From Channallabes apus (taxonomy: Eukaryota; Chordata; Actinopteri; Siluriformes; Clariidae), in NCBI GenBank assembly GCA_030522415.1, contig JAMASW010000034.1, positions 186,001-250,000 on the forward strand: a stretch of 64,000 nt of DNA. The letters run 5' to 3'. Positions 31,518 through 44,896 of this stretch are shown here, one piece after another. The translations under genes and the position numbers were made by a program. The notes beneath the pieces are model-generated. The model saw only the letters and a program-made list of their open reading frames with translations, was not told the DNA's origin and searched no databases. How positions within the stretch are numbered: position 1 is the first letter of the stretch; each line of letters begins with the position of its first letter.

Positions 31518-34500
31518 TTTTGATGTTCCTCCTGGCTGCTTCGATGCTAGAGTGATGAAAACTCTGGTAAACTGACCTTTTAAACACATGGGATACACCC
31601 CCTTGTTGAAAAAATTGCTCCTTAAATAACAGCCAAGGAAAAATAATTTGCTTTACAATTTTTCTGAAAGTTATTTTCTTCTTTAAATTATTTAACTTCA
31701 GAAAATAAGTGCACCAGGTAATTATTAAACTTTTTCCAAGTTTCCAAAAATTGTCCCATGATTTTTTTTCATGTATTTATGGTTCTTTTTTCCTTTCTTC
31801 AGGATTTTTGACCATCAGGACAGAGTTTTTTACTTCATTTCAACTTACCAAAAATTGTCCCATAATTTTTATGGTTCTTTTTTACCTTGTTTCAGGATTT
31901 TTGACCATCAGGACAGGTAAGTGCAGCAGGTAAGTATTTTTCTTTGACTTAATTTTGTTGTTTTTCAGGCTGGTGGAAGGCAAAGAGAAGATCCGAGTCC
32001 AACTCCATCGGGTGGCACTGGCTGGGTTAGGTTTGGGAAAATGACCGTGGTTCCATTACCCCGCAAAGAACCCAAGTGGGGTTAGGTTTGGGGAAAAAGG
32101 GGGGTAGGGGTTAAGACAATTAGGGAAACGGTCCGGGGGCAGGGTCCAAGGCAAGGGAACTTTGGGGATAGGGTGGGATGGGGGATAGGGTAGGGAAACT
32201 CGGGTCCCTGCAGGACTAGAACCAACGTTATGCACGGGCCTACCACGACTTTATCAGTCCCAGACCCCTCAAAACCTCCCCTGTAGCTCTGAAAAACATC
32301 CCTCCCCTTGGTTAACACTTTGAGCTCTTTGTTGCAAGTCTATTTGGCGCTACGTTTCGGTTTATCTTAACCTTCATCAGGCTTAGACTTGCATTTTGAT
32401 GTTCCTCCTGGCTGCTTCGATGCTAGAGTGATGAAAACTCTGGTAAACTGACCTTTTAAACACATGGGATACACCCCCTTGTTGAAAAAATTGCTCCTTA
32501 AATAACAGCCAAGGAAAAATAATTTGCTTTACAATTTTTCTGAAAGTTATTTTCTTCTTTAAATTATTTAACTTCAGAAAATAAGTGCACCAGGTAATTA
32601 TTAAACTTTTTCCAAGTTTCCAAAAATTGTCCCATGATTTTTTTTCATGTATTTATGGTTCTTTTTTCCTTTCTTCAGGATTTTTGACCATCAGGACAGA
32701 GTTTTTTACTTCATTTCAACTTACCAAAAATTGTCCCATAATTTTTATGGTTCTTTTTTACCTTGTTTCAGGATTTTTGACCATCAGGACAGGTAAGTGC
32801 AGCAGGTAAGTATTTTTCTTTGACTTAATTTTGTTGTTTTTCAGGCTGGTGGAAGGCAAAGAGAAGATCCGAGTCCAACTCCATCGGGTGGCACTGGCTG
32901 GGTTAGGTTTGGGAAAATGACCGTGGTTCCATTACCCCGCAAAGAACCCAAGTGGGGTTAGGTTTGGGGAAAAAGGGGGGTAGGGGTTAAGACAATTAGG
33001 GAAACGGTCCGGGGGCAGGGTCCAAGGCAAGGGAACTTTGGGGATAGGGTGGGATGGGGGATAGGGTAGGGAAACTCGGGTCCCTGCAGGACTAGAACCA
33101 ACGTTATGCACGGGCCTACCACGACTTTATCAGTCCCAGACCCCTCAAAACCTCCCCTGTAGCTCTGAAAAACATCCCTCCCCTTGGTTAACACTTTGAG
33201 CTCTTTGTTGCAAGTCTATTTGGCGCTACGTTTCGGTTTATCTTAACCTTCATCAGGCTTAGACTTGCATTTTGATGTTCCTCCTGGCTGCTTCGATGCT
33301 AGAGTGATGAAAACTCTGGTAAACTGACCTTTTAAACACATGGGATACACCCCCTTGTTGAAAAAATTGCTCCTTAAATAACAGCCAAGGAAAAATAATT
33401 TGCTTTACAATTTTTCTGAAAGTTATTTTCTTCTTTAAATTATTTAACTTCAGAAAATAAGTGCACCAGGTAATTATTAAACTTTTTCCAAGTTTCCAAA
33501 AATTGTCCCATGATTTTTTTTCATGTATTTATGGTTCTTTTTTCCTTTCTTCAGGATTTTTGACCATCAGGACAGAGTTTTTTACTTCATTTCAACTTAC
33601 CAAAAATTGTCCCATAATTTTTATGGTTCTTTTTTACCTTGTTTCAGGATTTTTGACCATCAGGACAGGTAAGTGCAGCAGGTAAGTATTTTTCTTTGAC
33701 TTAATTTTGTTGTTTTTCAGGCTGGTGGAAGGCAAAGAGAAGATCCGAGTCCAACTCCATCGGGTGGCACTGGCTGGGTTAGGTTTGGGAAAATGACCGT
33801 GGTTCCATTACCCCGCAAAGAACCCAAGTGGGGTTAGGTTTGGGGAAAAAGGGGGGTAGGGGTTAAGACAATTAGGGAAACGGTCCGGGGGCAGGGTCCA
33901 AGGCAAGGGAACTTTGGGGATAGGGTGGGATGGGGGATAGGGTAGGGAAACTCGGGTCCCTGCAGGACTAGAACCAACGTTATGCACGGGCCTACCACGA
34001 CTTTATCAGTCCCAGACCCCTCAAAACCTCCCCTGTAGCTCTGAAAAACATCCCTCCCCTTGGTTAACACTTTGAGCTCTTTGTTGCAAGTCTATTTGGC
34101 GCTACGTTTCGGTTTATCTTAACCTTCATCAGGCTTAGACTTGCATTTTGATGTTCCTCCTGGCTGCTTCGATGCTAGAGTGATGAAAACTCTGGTAAAC
34201 TGACCTTTTAAACACATGGGATACACCCCCTTGTTGAAAAAATTGCTCCTTAAATAACAGCCAAGGAAAAATAATTTGCTTTACAATTTTTCTGAAAGTT
34301 ATTTTCTTCTTTAAATTATTTAACTTCAGAAAATAAGTGCACCAGGTAATTATTAAACTTTTTCCAAGTTTCCAAAAATTGTCCCATGATTTTTTTTCAT
34401 GTATTTATGGTTCTTTTTTCCTTTCTTCAGGATTTTTGACCATCAGGACAGAGTTTTTTACTTCATTTCAACTTACCAAAAATTGTCCCATAATTTTTAT

Positions 34501-37500
34501 GGTTCTTTTTTACCTTGTTTCAGGATTTTTGACCATCAGGACAGGTAAGTGCAGCAGGTAAGTATTTTTCTTTGACTTAATTTTGTTGTTTTTCAGGCTG
34601 GTGGAAGGCAAAGAGAAGATCCGAGTCCAACTCCATCGGGTGGCACTGGCTGGGTTAGGTTTGGGAAAATGACCGTGGTTCCATTACCCCGCAAAGAACC
34701 CAAGTGGGGTTAGGTTTGGGGAAAAAGGGGGGTAGGGGTTAAGACAATTAGGGAAACGGTCCGGGGGCAGGGTCCAAGGCAAGGGAACTTTGGGGATAGG
34801 GTGGGATGGGGGATAGGGTAGGGAAACTCGGGTCCCTGCAGGACTAGAACCAACGTTATGCACGGGCCTACCACGACTTTATCAGTCCCAGACCCCTCAA
34901 AACCTCCCCTGTAGCTCTGAAAAACATCCCTCCCCTTGGTTAACACTTTGAGCTCTTTGTTGCAAGTCTATTTGGCGCTACGTTTCGGTTTATCTTAACC
35001 TTCATCAGGCTTAGACTTGCATTTTGATGTTCCTCCTGGCTGCTTCGATGCTAGAGTGATGAAAACTCTGGTAAACTGACCTTTTAAACACATGGGATAC
35101 ACCCCCTTGTTGAAAAAATTGCTCCTTAAATAACAGCCAAGGAAAAATAATTTGCTTTACAATTTTTCTGAAAGTTATTTTCTTCTTTAAATTATTTAAC
35201 TTCAGAAAATAAGTGCACCAGGTAATTATTAAACTTTTTCCAAGTTTCCAAAAATTGTCCCATGATTTTTTTTCATGTATTTATGGTTCTTTTTTCCTTT
35301 CTTCAGGATTTTTGACCATCAGGACAGAGTTTTTTACTTCATTTCAACTTACCAAAAATTGTCCCATAATTTTTATGGTTCTTTTTTACCTTGTTTCAGG
35401 ATTTTTGACCATCAGGACAGGTAAGTGCAGCAGGTAAGTATTTTTCTTTGACTTAATTTTGTTGTTTTTCAGGCTGGTGGAAGGCAAAGAGAAGATCCGA
35501 GTCCAACTCCATCGGGTGGCACTGGCTGGGTTAGGTTTGGGAAAATGACCGTGGTTCCATTACCCCGCAAAGAACCCAAGTGGGGTTAGGTTTGGGGAAA
35601 AAGGGGGGTAGGGGTTAAGACAATTAGGGAAACGGTCCGGGGGCAGGGTCCAAGGCAAGGGAACTTTGGGGATAGGGTGGGATGGGGGATAGGGTAGGGA
35701 AACTCGGGTCCCTGCAGGACTAGAACCAACGTTATGCACGGGCCTACCACGACTTTATCAGTCCCAGACCCCTCAAAACCTCCCCTGTAGCTCTGAAAAA
35801 CATCCCTCCCCTTGGTTAACACTTTGAGCTCTTTGTTGCAAGTCTATTTGGCGCTACGTTTCGGTTTATCTTAACCTTCATCAGGCTTAGACTTGCATTT
35901 TGATGTTCCTCCTGGCTGCTTCGATGCTAGAGTGATGAAAACTCTGGTAAACTGACCTTTTAAACACATGGGATACACCCCCTTGTTGAAAAAATTGCTC
36001 CTTAAATAACAGCCAAGGAAAAATAATTTGCTTTACAATTTTTCTGAAAGTTATTTTCTTCTTTAAATTATTTAACTTCAGAAAATAAGTGCACCAGGTA
36101 ATTATTAAACTTTTTCCAAGTTTCCAAAAATTGTCCCATGATTTTTTTTCATGTATTTATGGTTCTTTTTTCCTTTCTTCAGGATTTTTGACCATCAGGA
36201 CAGAGTTTTTTACTTCATTTCAACTTACCAAAAATTGTCCCATAATTTTTATGGTTCTTTTTTACCTTGTTTCAGGATTTTTGACCATCAGGACAGGTAA
36301 GTGCAGCAGGTAAGTATTTTTCTTTGACTTAATTTTGTTGTTTTTCAGGCTGGTGGAAGGCAAAGAGAAGATCCGAGTCCAACTCCATCGGGTGGCACTG
36401 GCTGGGTTAGGTTTGGGAAAATGACCGTGGTTCCATTACCCCGCAAAGAACCCAAGTGGGGTTAGGTTTGGGGAAAAAGGGGGGTAGGGGTTAAGACAAT
36501 TAGGGAAACGGTCCGGGGGCAGGGTCCAAGGCAAGGGAACTTTGGGGATAGGGTGGGATGGGGGATAGGGTAGGGAAACTCGGGTCCCTGCAGGACTAGA
36601 ACCAACGTTATGCACGGGCCTACCACGACTTTATCAGTCCCAGACCCCTCAAAACCTCCCCTGTAGCTCTGAAAAACATCCCTCCCCTTGGTTAACACTT
36701 TGAGCTCTTTGTTGCAAGTCTATTTGGCGCTACGTTTCGGTTTATCTTAACCTTCATCAGGCTTAGACTTGCATTTTGATGTTCCTCCTGGCTGCTTCGA
36801 TGCTAGAGTGATGAAAACTCTGGTAAACTGACCTTTTAAACACATGGGATACACCCCCTTGTTGAAAAAATTGCTCCTTAAATAACAGCCAAGGAAAAAT
36901 AATTTGCTTTACAATTTTTCTGAAAGTTATTTTCTTCTTTAAATTATTTAACTTCAGAAAATAAGTGCACCAGGTAATTATTAAACTTTTTCCAAGTTTC
37001 CAAAAATTGTCCCATGATTTTTTTTCATGTATTTATGGTTCTTTTTTCCTTTCTTCAGGATTTTTGACCATCAGGACAGAGTTTTTTACTTCATTTCAAC
37101 TTACCAAAAATTGTCCCATAATTTTTATGGTTCTTTTTTACCTTGTTTCAGGATTTTTGACCATCAGGACAGGTAAGTGCAGCAGGTAAGTATTTTTCTT
37201 TGACTTAATTTTGTTGTTTTTCAGGCTGGTGGAAGGCAAAGAGAAGATCCGAGTCCAACTCCATCGGGTGGCACTGGCTGGGTTAGGTTTGGGAAAATGA
37301 CCGTGGTTCCATTACCCCGCAAAGAACCCAAGTGGGGTTAGGTTTGGGGAAAAAGGGGGGTAGGGGTTAAGACAATTAGGGAAACGGTCCGGGGGCAGGG
37401 TCCAAGGCAAGGGAACTTTGGGGATAGGGTGGGATGGGGGATAGGGTAGGGAAACTCGGGTCCCTGCAGGACTAGAACCAACGTTATGCACGGGCCTACC

Positions 37501-40500
37501 ACGACTTTATCAGTCCCAGACCCCTCAAAACCTCCCCTGTAGCTCTGAAAAACATCCCTCCCCTTGGTTAACACTTTGAGCTCTTTGTTGCAAGTCTATT
37601 TGGCGCTACGTTTCGGTTTATCTTAACCTTCATCAGGCTTAGACTTGCATTTTGATGTTCCTCCTGGCTGCTTCGATGCTAGAGTGATGAAAACTCTGGT
37701 AAACTGACCTTTTAAACACATGGGATACACCCCCTTGTTGAAAAAATTGCTCCTTAAATAACAGCCAAGGAAAAATAATTTGCTTTACAATTTTTCTGAA
37801 AGTTATTTTCTTCTTTAAATTATTTAACTTCAGAAAATAAGTGCACCAGGTAATTATTAAACTTTTTCCAAGTTTCCAAAAATTGTCCCATGATTTTTTT
37901 TCATGTATTTATGGTTCTTTTTTCCTTTCTTCAGGATTTTTGACCATCAGGACAGAGTTTTTTACTTCATTTCAACTTACCAAAAATTGTCCCATAATTT
38001 TTATGGTTCTTTTTTACCTTGTTTCAGGATTTTTGACCATCAGGACAGGTAAGTGCAGCAGGTAAGTATTTTTCTTTGACTTAATTTTGTTGTTTTTCAG
38101 GCTGGTGGAAGGCAAAGAGAAGATCCGAGTCCAACTCCATCGGGTGGCACTGGCTGGGTTAGGTTTGGGAAAATGACCGTGGTTCCATTACCCCGCAAAG
38201 AACCCAAGTGGGGTTAGGTTTGGGGAAAAAGGGGGGTAGGGGTTAAGACAATTAGGGAAACGGTCCGGGGGCAGGGTCCAAGGCAAGGGAACTTTGGGGA
38301 TAGGGTGGGATGGGGGATAGGGTAGGGAAACTCGGGTCCCTGCAGGACTAGAACCAACGTTATGCACGGGCCTACCACGACTTTATCAGTCCCAGACCCC
38401 TCAAAACCTCCCCTGTAGCTCTGAAAAACATCCCTCCCCTTGGTTAACACTTTGAGCTCTTTGTTGCAAGTCTATTTGGCGCTACGTTTCGGTTTATCTT
38501 AACCTTCATCAGGCTTAGACTTGCATTTTGATGTTCCTCCTGGCTGCTTCGATGCTAGAGTGATGAAAACTCTGGTAAACTGACCTTTTAAACACATGGG
38601 ATACACCCCCTTGTTGAAAAAATTGCTCCTTAAATAACAGCCAAGGAAAAATAATTTGCTTTACAATTTTTCTGAAAGTTATTTTCTTCTTTAAATTATT
38701 TAACTTCAGAAAATAAGTGCACCAGGTAATTATTAAACTTTTTCCAAGTTTCCAAAAATTGTCCCATGATTTTTTTTCATGTATTTATGGTTCTTTTTTC
38801 CTTTCTTCAGGATTTTTGACCATCAGGACAGAGTTTTTTACTTCATTTCAACTTACCAAAAATTGTCCCATAATTTTTATGGTTCTTTTTTACCTTGTTT
38901 CAGGATTTTTGACCATCAGGACAGGTAAGTGCAGCAGGTAAGTATTTTTCTTTGACTTAATTTTGTTGTTTTTCAGGCTGGTGGAAGGCAAAGAGAAGAT
39001 CCGAGTCCAACTCCATCGGGTGGCACTGGCTGGGTTAGGTTTGGGAAAATGACCGTGGTTCCATTACCCCGCAAAGAACCCAAGTGGGGTTAGGTTTGGG
39101 GAAAAAGGGGGGTAGGGGTTAAGACAATTAGGGAAACGGTCCGGGGGCAGGGTCCAAGGCAAGGGAACTTTGGGGATAGGGTGGGATGGGGGATAGGGTA
39201 GGGAAACTCGGGTCCCTGCAGGACTAGAACCAACGTTATGCACGGGCCTACCACGACTTTATCAGTCCCAGACCCCTCAAAACCTCCCCTGTAGCTCTGA
39301 AAAACATCCCTCCCCTTGGTTAACACTTTGAGCTCTTTGTTGCAAGTCTATTTGGCGCTACGTTTCGGTTTATCTTAACCTTCATCAGGCTTAGACTTGC
39401 ATTTTGATGTTCCTCCTGGCTGCTTCGATGCTAGAGTGATGAAAACTCTGGTAAACTGACCTTTTAAACACATGGGATACACCCCCTTGTTGAAAAAATT
39501 GCTCCTTAAATAACAGCCAAGGAAAAATAATTTGCTTTACAATTTTTCTGAAAGTTATTTTCTTCTTTAAATTATTTAACTTCAGAAAATAAGTGCACCA
39601 GGTAATTATTAAACTTTTTCCAAGTTTCCAAAAATTGTCCCATGATTTTTTTTCATGTATTTATGGTTCTTTTTTCCTTTCTTCAGGATTTTTGACCATC
39701 AGGACAGAGTTTTTTACTTCATTTCAACTTACCAAAAATTGTCCCATAATTTTTATGGTTCTTTTTTACCTTGTTTCAGGATTTTTGACCATCAGGACAG
39801 GTAAGTGCAGCAGGTAAGTATTTTTCTTTGACTTAATTTTGTTGTTTTTCAGGCTGGTGGAAGGCAAAGAGAAGATCCGAGTCCAACTCCATCGGGTGGC
39901 ACTGGCTGGGTTAGGTTTGGGAAAATGACCGTGGTTCCATTACCCCGCAAAGAACCCAAGTGGGGTTAGGTTTGGGGAAAAAGGGGGGTAGGGGTTAAGA
40001 CAATTAGGGAAACGGTCCGGGGGCAGGGTCCAAGGCAAGGGAACTTTGGGGATAGGGTGGGATGGGGGATAGGGTAGGGAAACTCGGGTCCCTGCAGGAC
40101 TAGAACCAACGTTATGCACGGGCCTACCACGACTTTATCAGTCCCAGACCCCTCAAAACCTCCCCTGTAGCTCTGAAAAACATCCCTCCCCTTGGTTAAC
40201 ACTTTGAGCTCTTTGTTGCAAGTCTATTTGGCGCTACGTTTCGGTTTATCTTAACCTTCATCAGGCTTAGACTTGCATTTTGATGTTCCTCCTGGCTGCT
40301 TCGATGCTAGAGTGATGAAAACTCTGGTAAACTGACCTTTTAAACACATGGGATACACCCCCTTGTTGAAAAAATTGCTCCTTAAATAACAGCCAAGGAA
40401 AAATAATTTGCTTTACAATTTTTCTGAAAGTTATTTTCTTCTTTAAATTATTTAACTTCAGAAAATAAGTGCACCAGGTAATTATTAAACTTTTTCCAAG

Positions 40501-43500
40501 TTTCCAAAAATTGTCCCATGATTTTTTTTCATGTATTTATGGTTCTTTTTTCCTTTCTTCAGGATTTTTGACCATCAGGACAGAGTTTTTTACTTCATTT
40601 CAACTTACCAAAAATTGTCCCATAATTTTTATGGTTCTTTTTTACCTTGTTTCAGGATTTTTGACCATCAGGACAGGTAAGTGCAGCAGGTAAGTATTTT
40701 TCTTTGACTTAATTTTGTTGTTTTTCAGGCTGGTGGAAGGCAAAGAGAAGATCCGAGTCCAACTCCATCGGGTGGCACTGGCTGGGTTAGGTTTGGGAAA
40801 ATGACCGTGGTTCCATTACCCCGCAAAGAACCCAAGTGGGGTTAGGTTTGGGGAAAAAGGGGGGTAGGGGTTAAGACAATTAGGGAAACGGTCCGGGGGC
40901 AGGGTCCAAGGCAAGGGAACTTTGGGGATAGGGTGGGATGGGGGATAGGGTAGGGAAACTCGGGTCCCTGCAGGACTAGAACCAACGTTATGCACGGGCC
41001 TACCACGACTTTATCAGTCCCAGACCCCTCAAAACCTCCCCTGTAGCTCTGAAAAACATCCCTCCCCTTGGTTAACACTTTGAGCTCTTTGTTGCAAGTC
41101 TATTTGGCGCTACGTTTCGGTTTATCTTAACCTTCATCAGGCTTAGACTTGCATTTTGATGTTCCTCCTGGCTGCTTCGATGCTAGAGTGATGAAAACTC
41201 TGGTAAACTGACCTTTTAAACACATGGGATACACCCCCTTGTTGAAAAAATTGCTCCTTAAATAACAGCCAAGGAAAAATAATTTGCTTTACAATTTTTC
41301 TGAAAGTTATTTTCTTCTTTAAATTATTTAACTTCAGAAAATAAGTGCACCAGGTAATTATTAAACTTTTTCCAAGTTTCCAAAAATTGTCCCATGATTT
41401 TTTTTCATGTATTTATGGTTCTTTTTTCCTTTCTTCAGGATTTTTGACCATCAGGACAGAGTTTTTTACTTCATTTCAACTTACCAAAAATTGTCCCATA
41501 ATTTTTATGGTTCTTTTTTACCTTGTTTCAGGATTTTTGACCATCAGGACAGGTAAGTGCAGCAGGTAAGTATTTTTCTTTGACTTAATTTTGTTGTTTT
41601 TCAGGCTGGTGGAAGGCAAAGAGAAGATCCGAGTCCAACTCCATCGGGTGGCACTGGCTGGGTTAGGTTTGGGAAAATGACCGTGGTTCCATTACCCCGC
41701 AAAGAACCCAAGTGGGGTTAGGTTTGGGGAAAAAGGGGGGTAGGGGTTAAGACAATTAGGGAAACGGTCCGGGGGCAGGGTCCAAGGCAAGGGAACTTTG
41801 GGGATAGGGTGGGATGGGGGATAGGGTAGGGAAACTCGGGTCCCTGCAGGACTAGAACCAACGTTATGCACGGGCCTACCACGACTTTATCAGTCCCAGA
41901 CCCCTCAAAACCTCCCCTGTAGCTCTGAAAAACATCCCTCCCCTTGGTTAACACTTTGAGCTCTTTGTTGCAAGTCTATTTGGCGCTACGTTTCGGTTTA
42001 TCTTAACCTTCATCAGGCTTAGACTTGCATTTTGATGTTCCTCCTGGCTGCTTCGATGCTAGAGTGATGAAAACTCTGGTAAACTGACCTTTTAAACACA
42101 TGGGATACACCCCCTTGTTGAAAAAATTGCTCCTTAAATAACAGCCAAGGAAAAATAATTTGCTTTACAATTTTTCTGAAAGTTATTTTCTTCTTTAAAT
42201 TATTTAACTTCAGAAAATAAGTGCACCAGGTAATTATTAAACTTTTTCCAAGTTTCCAAAAATTGTCCCATGATTTTTTTTCATGTATTTATGGTTCTTT
42301 TTTCCTTTCTTCAGGATTTTTGACCATCAGGACAGAGTTTTTTACTTCATTTCAACTTACCAAAAATTGTCCCATAATTTTTATGGTTCTTTTTTACCTT
42401 GTTTCAGGATTTTTGACCATCAGGACAGGTAAGTGCAGCAGGTAAGTATTTTTCTTTGACTTAATTTTGTTGTTTTTCAGGCTGGTGGAAGGCAAAGAGA
42501 AGATCCGAGTCCAACTCCATCGGGTGGCACTGGCTGGGTTAGGTTTGGGAAAATGACCGTGGTTCCATTACCCCGCAAAGAACCCAAGTGGGGTTAGGTT
42601 TGGGGAAAAAGGGGGGTAGGGGTTAAGACAATTAGGGAAACGGTCCGGGGGCAGGGTCCAAGGCAAGGGAACTTTGGGGATAGGGTGGGATGGGGGATAG
42701 GGTAGGGAAACTCGGGTCCCTGCAGGACTAGAACCAACGTTATGCACGGGCCTACCACGACTTTATCAGTCCCAGACCCCTCAAAACCTCCCCTGTAGCT
42801 CTGAAAAACATCCCTCCCCTTGGTTAACACTTTGAGCTCTTTGTTGCAAGTCTATTTGGCGCTACGTTTCGGTTTATCTTAACCTTCATCAGGCTTAGAC
42901 TTGCATTTTGATGTTCCTCCTGGCTGCTTCGATGCTAGAGTGATGAAAACTCTGGTAAACTGACCTTTTAAACACATGGGATACACCCCCTTGTTGAAAA
43001 AATTGCTCCTTAAATAACAGCCAAGGAAAAATAATTTGCTTTACAATTTTTCTGAAAGTTATTTTCTTCTTTAAATTATTTAACTTCAGAAAATAAGTGC
43101 ACCAGGTAATTATTAAACTTTTTCCAAGTTTCCAAAAATTGTCCCATGATTTTTTTTCATGTATTTATGGTTCTTTTTTCCTTTCTTCAGGATTTTTGAC
43201 CATCAGGACAGAGTTTTTTACTTCATTTCAACTTACCAAAAATTGTCCCATAATTTTTATGGTTCTTTTTTACCTTGTTTCAGGATTTTTGACCATCAGG
43301 ACAGGTAAGTGCAGCAGGTAAGTATTTTTCTTTGACTTAATTTTGTTGTTTTTCAGGCTGGTGGAAGGCAAAGAGAAGATCCGAGTCCAACTCCATCGGG
43401 TGGCACTGGCTGGGTTAGGTTTGGGAAAATGACCGTGGTTCCATTACCCCGCAAAGAACCCAAGTGGGGTTAGGTTTGGGGAAAAAGGGGGGTAGGGGTT

Positions 43501-44895
43501 AAGACAATTAGGGAAACGGTCCGGGGGCAGGGTCCAAGGCAAGGGAACTTTGGGGATAGGGTGGGATGGGGGATAGGGTAGGGAAACTCGGGTCCCTGCA
43601 GGACTAGAACCAACGTTATGCACGGGCCTACCACGACTTTATCAGTCCCAGACCCCTCAAAACCTCCCCTGTAGCTCTGAAAAACATCCCTCCCCTTGGT
43701 TAACACTTTGAGCTCTTTGTTGCAAGTCTATTTGGCGCTACGTTTCGGTTTATCTTAACCTTCATCAGGCTTAGACTTGCATTTTGATGTTCCTCCTGGC
43801 TGCTTCGATGCTAGAGTGATGAAAACTCTGGTAAACTGACCTTTTAAACACATGGGATACACCCCCTTGTTGAAAAAATTGCTCCTTAAATAACAGCCAA
43901 GGAAAAATAATTTGCTTTACAATTTTTCTGAAAGTTATTTTCTTCTTTAAATTATTTAACTTCAGAAAATAAGTGCACCAGGTAATTATTAAACTTTTTC
44001 CAAGTTTCCAAAAATTGTCCCATGATTTTTTTTCATGTATTTATGGTTCTTTTTTCCTTTCTTCAGGATTTTTGACCATCAGGACAGAGTTTTTTACTTC
44101 ATTTCAACTTACCAAAAATTGTCCCATAATTTTTATGGTTCTTTTTTACCTTGTTTCAGGATTTTTGACCATCAGGACAGGTAAGTGCAGCAGGTAAGTA
44201 TTTTTCTTTGACTTAATTTTGTTGTTTTTCAGGCTGGTGGAAGGCAAAGAGAAGATCCGAGTCCAACTCCATCGGGTGGCACTGGCTGGGTTAGGTTTGG
44301 GAAAATGACCGTGGTTCCATTACCCCGCAAAGAACCCAAGTGGGGTTAGGTTTGGGGAAAAAGGGGGGTAGGGGTTAAGACAATTAGGGAAACGGTCCGG
44401 GGGCAGGGTCCAAGGCAAGGGAACTTTGGGGATAGGGTGGGATGGGGGATAGGGTAGGGAAACTCGGGTCCCTGCAGGACTAGAACCAACGTTATGCACG
44501 GGCCTACCACGACTTTATCAGTCCCAGACCCCTCAAAACCTCCCCTGTAGCTCTGAAAAACATCCCTCCCCTTGGTTAACACTTTGAGCTCTTTGTTGCA
44601 AGTCTATTTGGCGCTACGTTTCGGTTTATCTTAACCTTCATCAGGCTTAGACTTGCATTTTGATGTTCCTCCTGGCTGCTTCGATGCTAGAGTGATGAAA
44701 ACTCTGGTAAACTGACCTTTTAAACACATGGGATACACCCCCTTGTTGAAAAAATTGCTCCTTAAATAACAGCCAAGGAAAAATAATTTGCTTTACAATT
44801 TTTCTGAAAGTTATTTTCTTCTTTAAATTATTTAACTTCAGAAAATAAGTGCACCAGGTAATTATTAAACTTTTTCCAAGTTTCCAAAAATTGTC

Positions 44896-44896
44896 A
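44896..44896 (+). other. Unit-specific C-to-A variant, unit 16 of array 4
   Basis: TTGTCCCATG reads TTGTCACATG in this unit. The same change occurs at 57160 in unit 30. The distance is 12264 bp, exactly 14 units. The corresponding place 14 units earlier (32632, unit 2) has the common base. Confidence 0.9.
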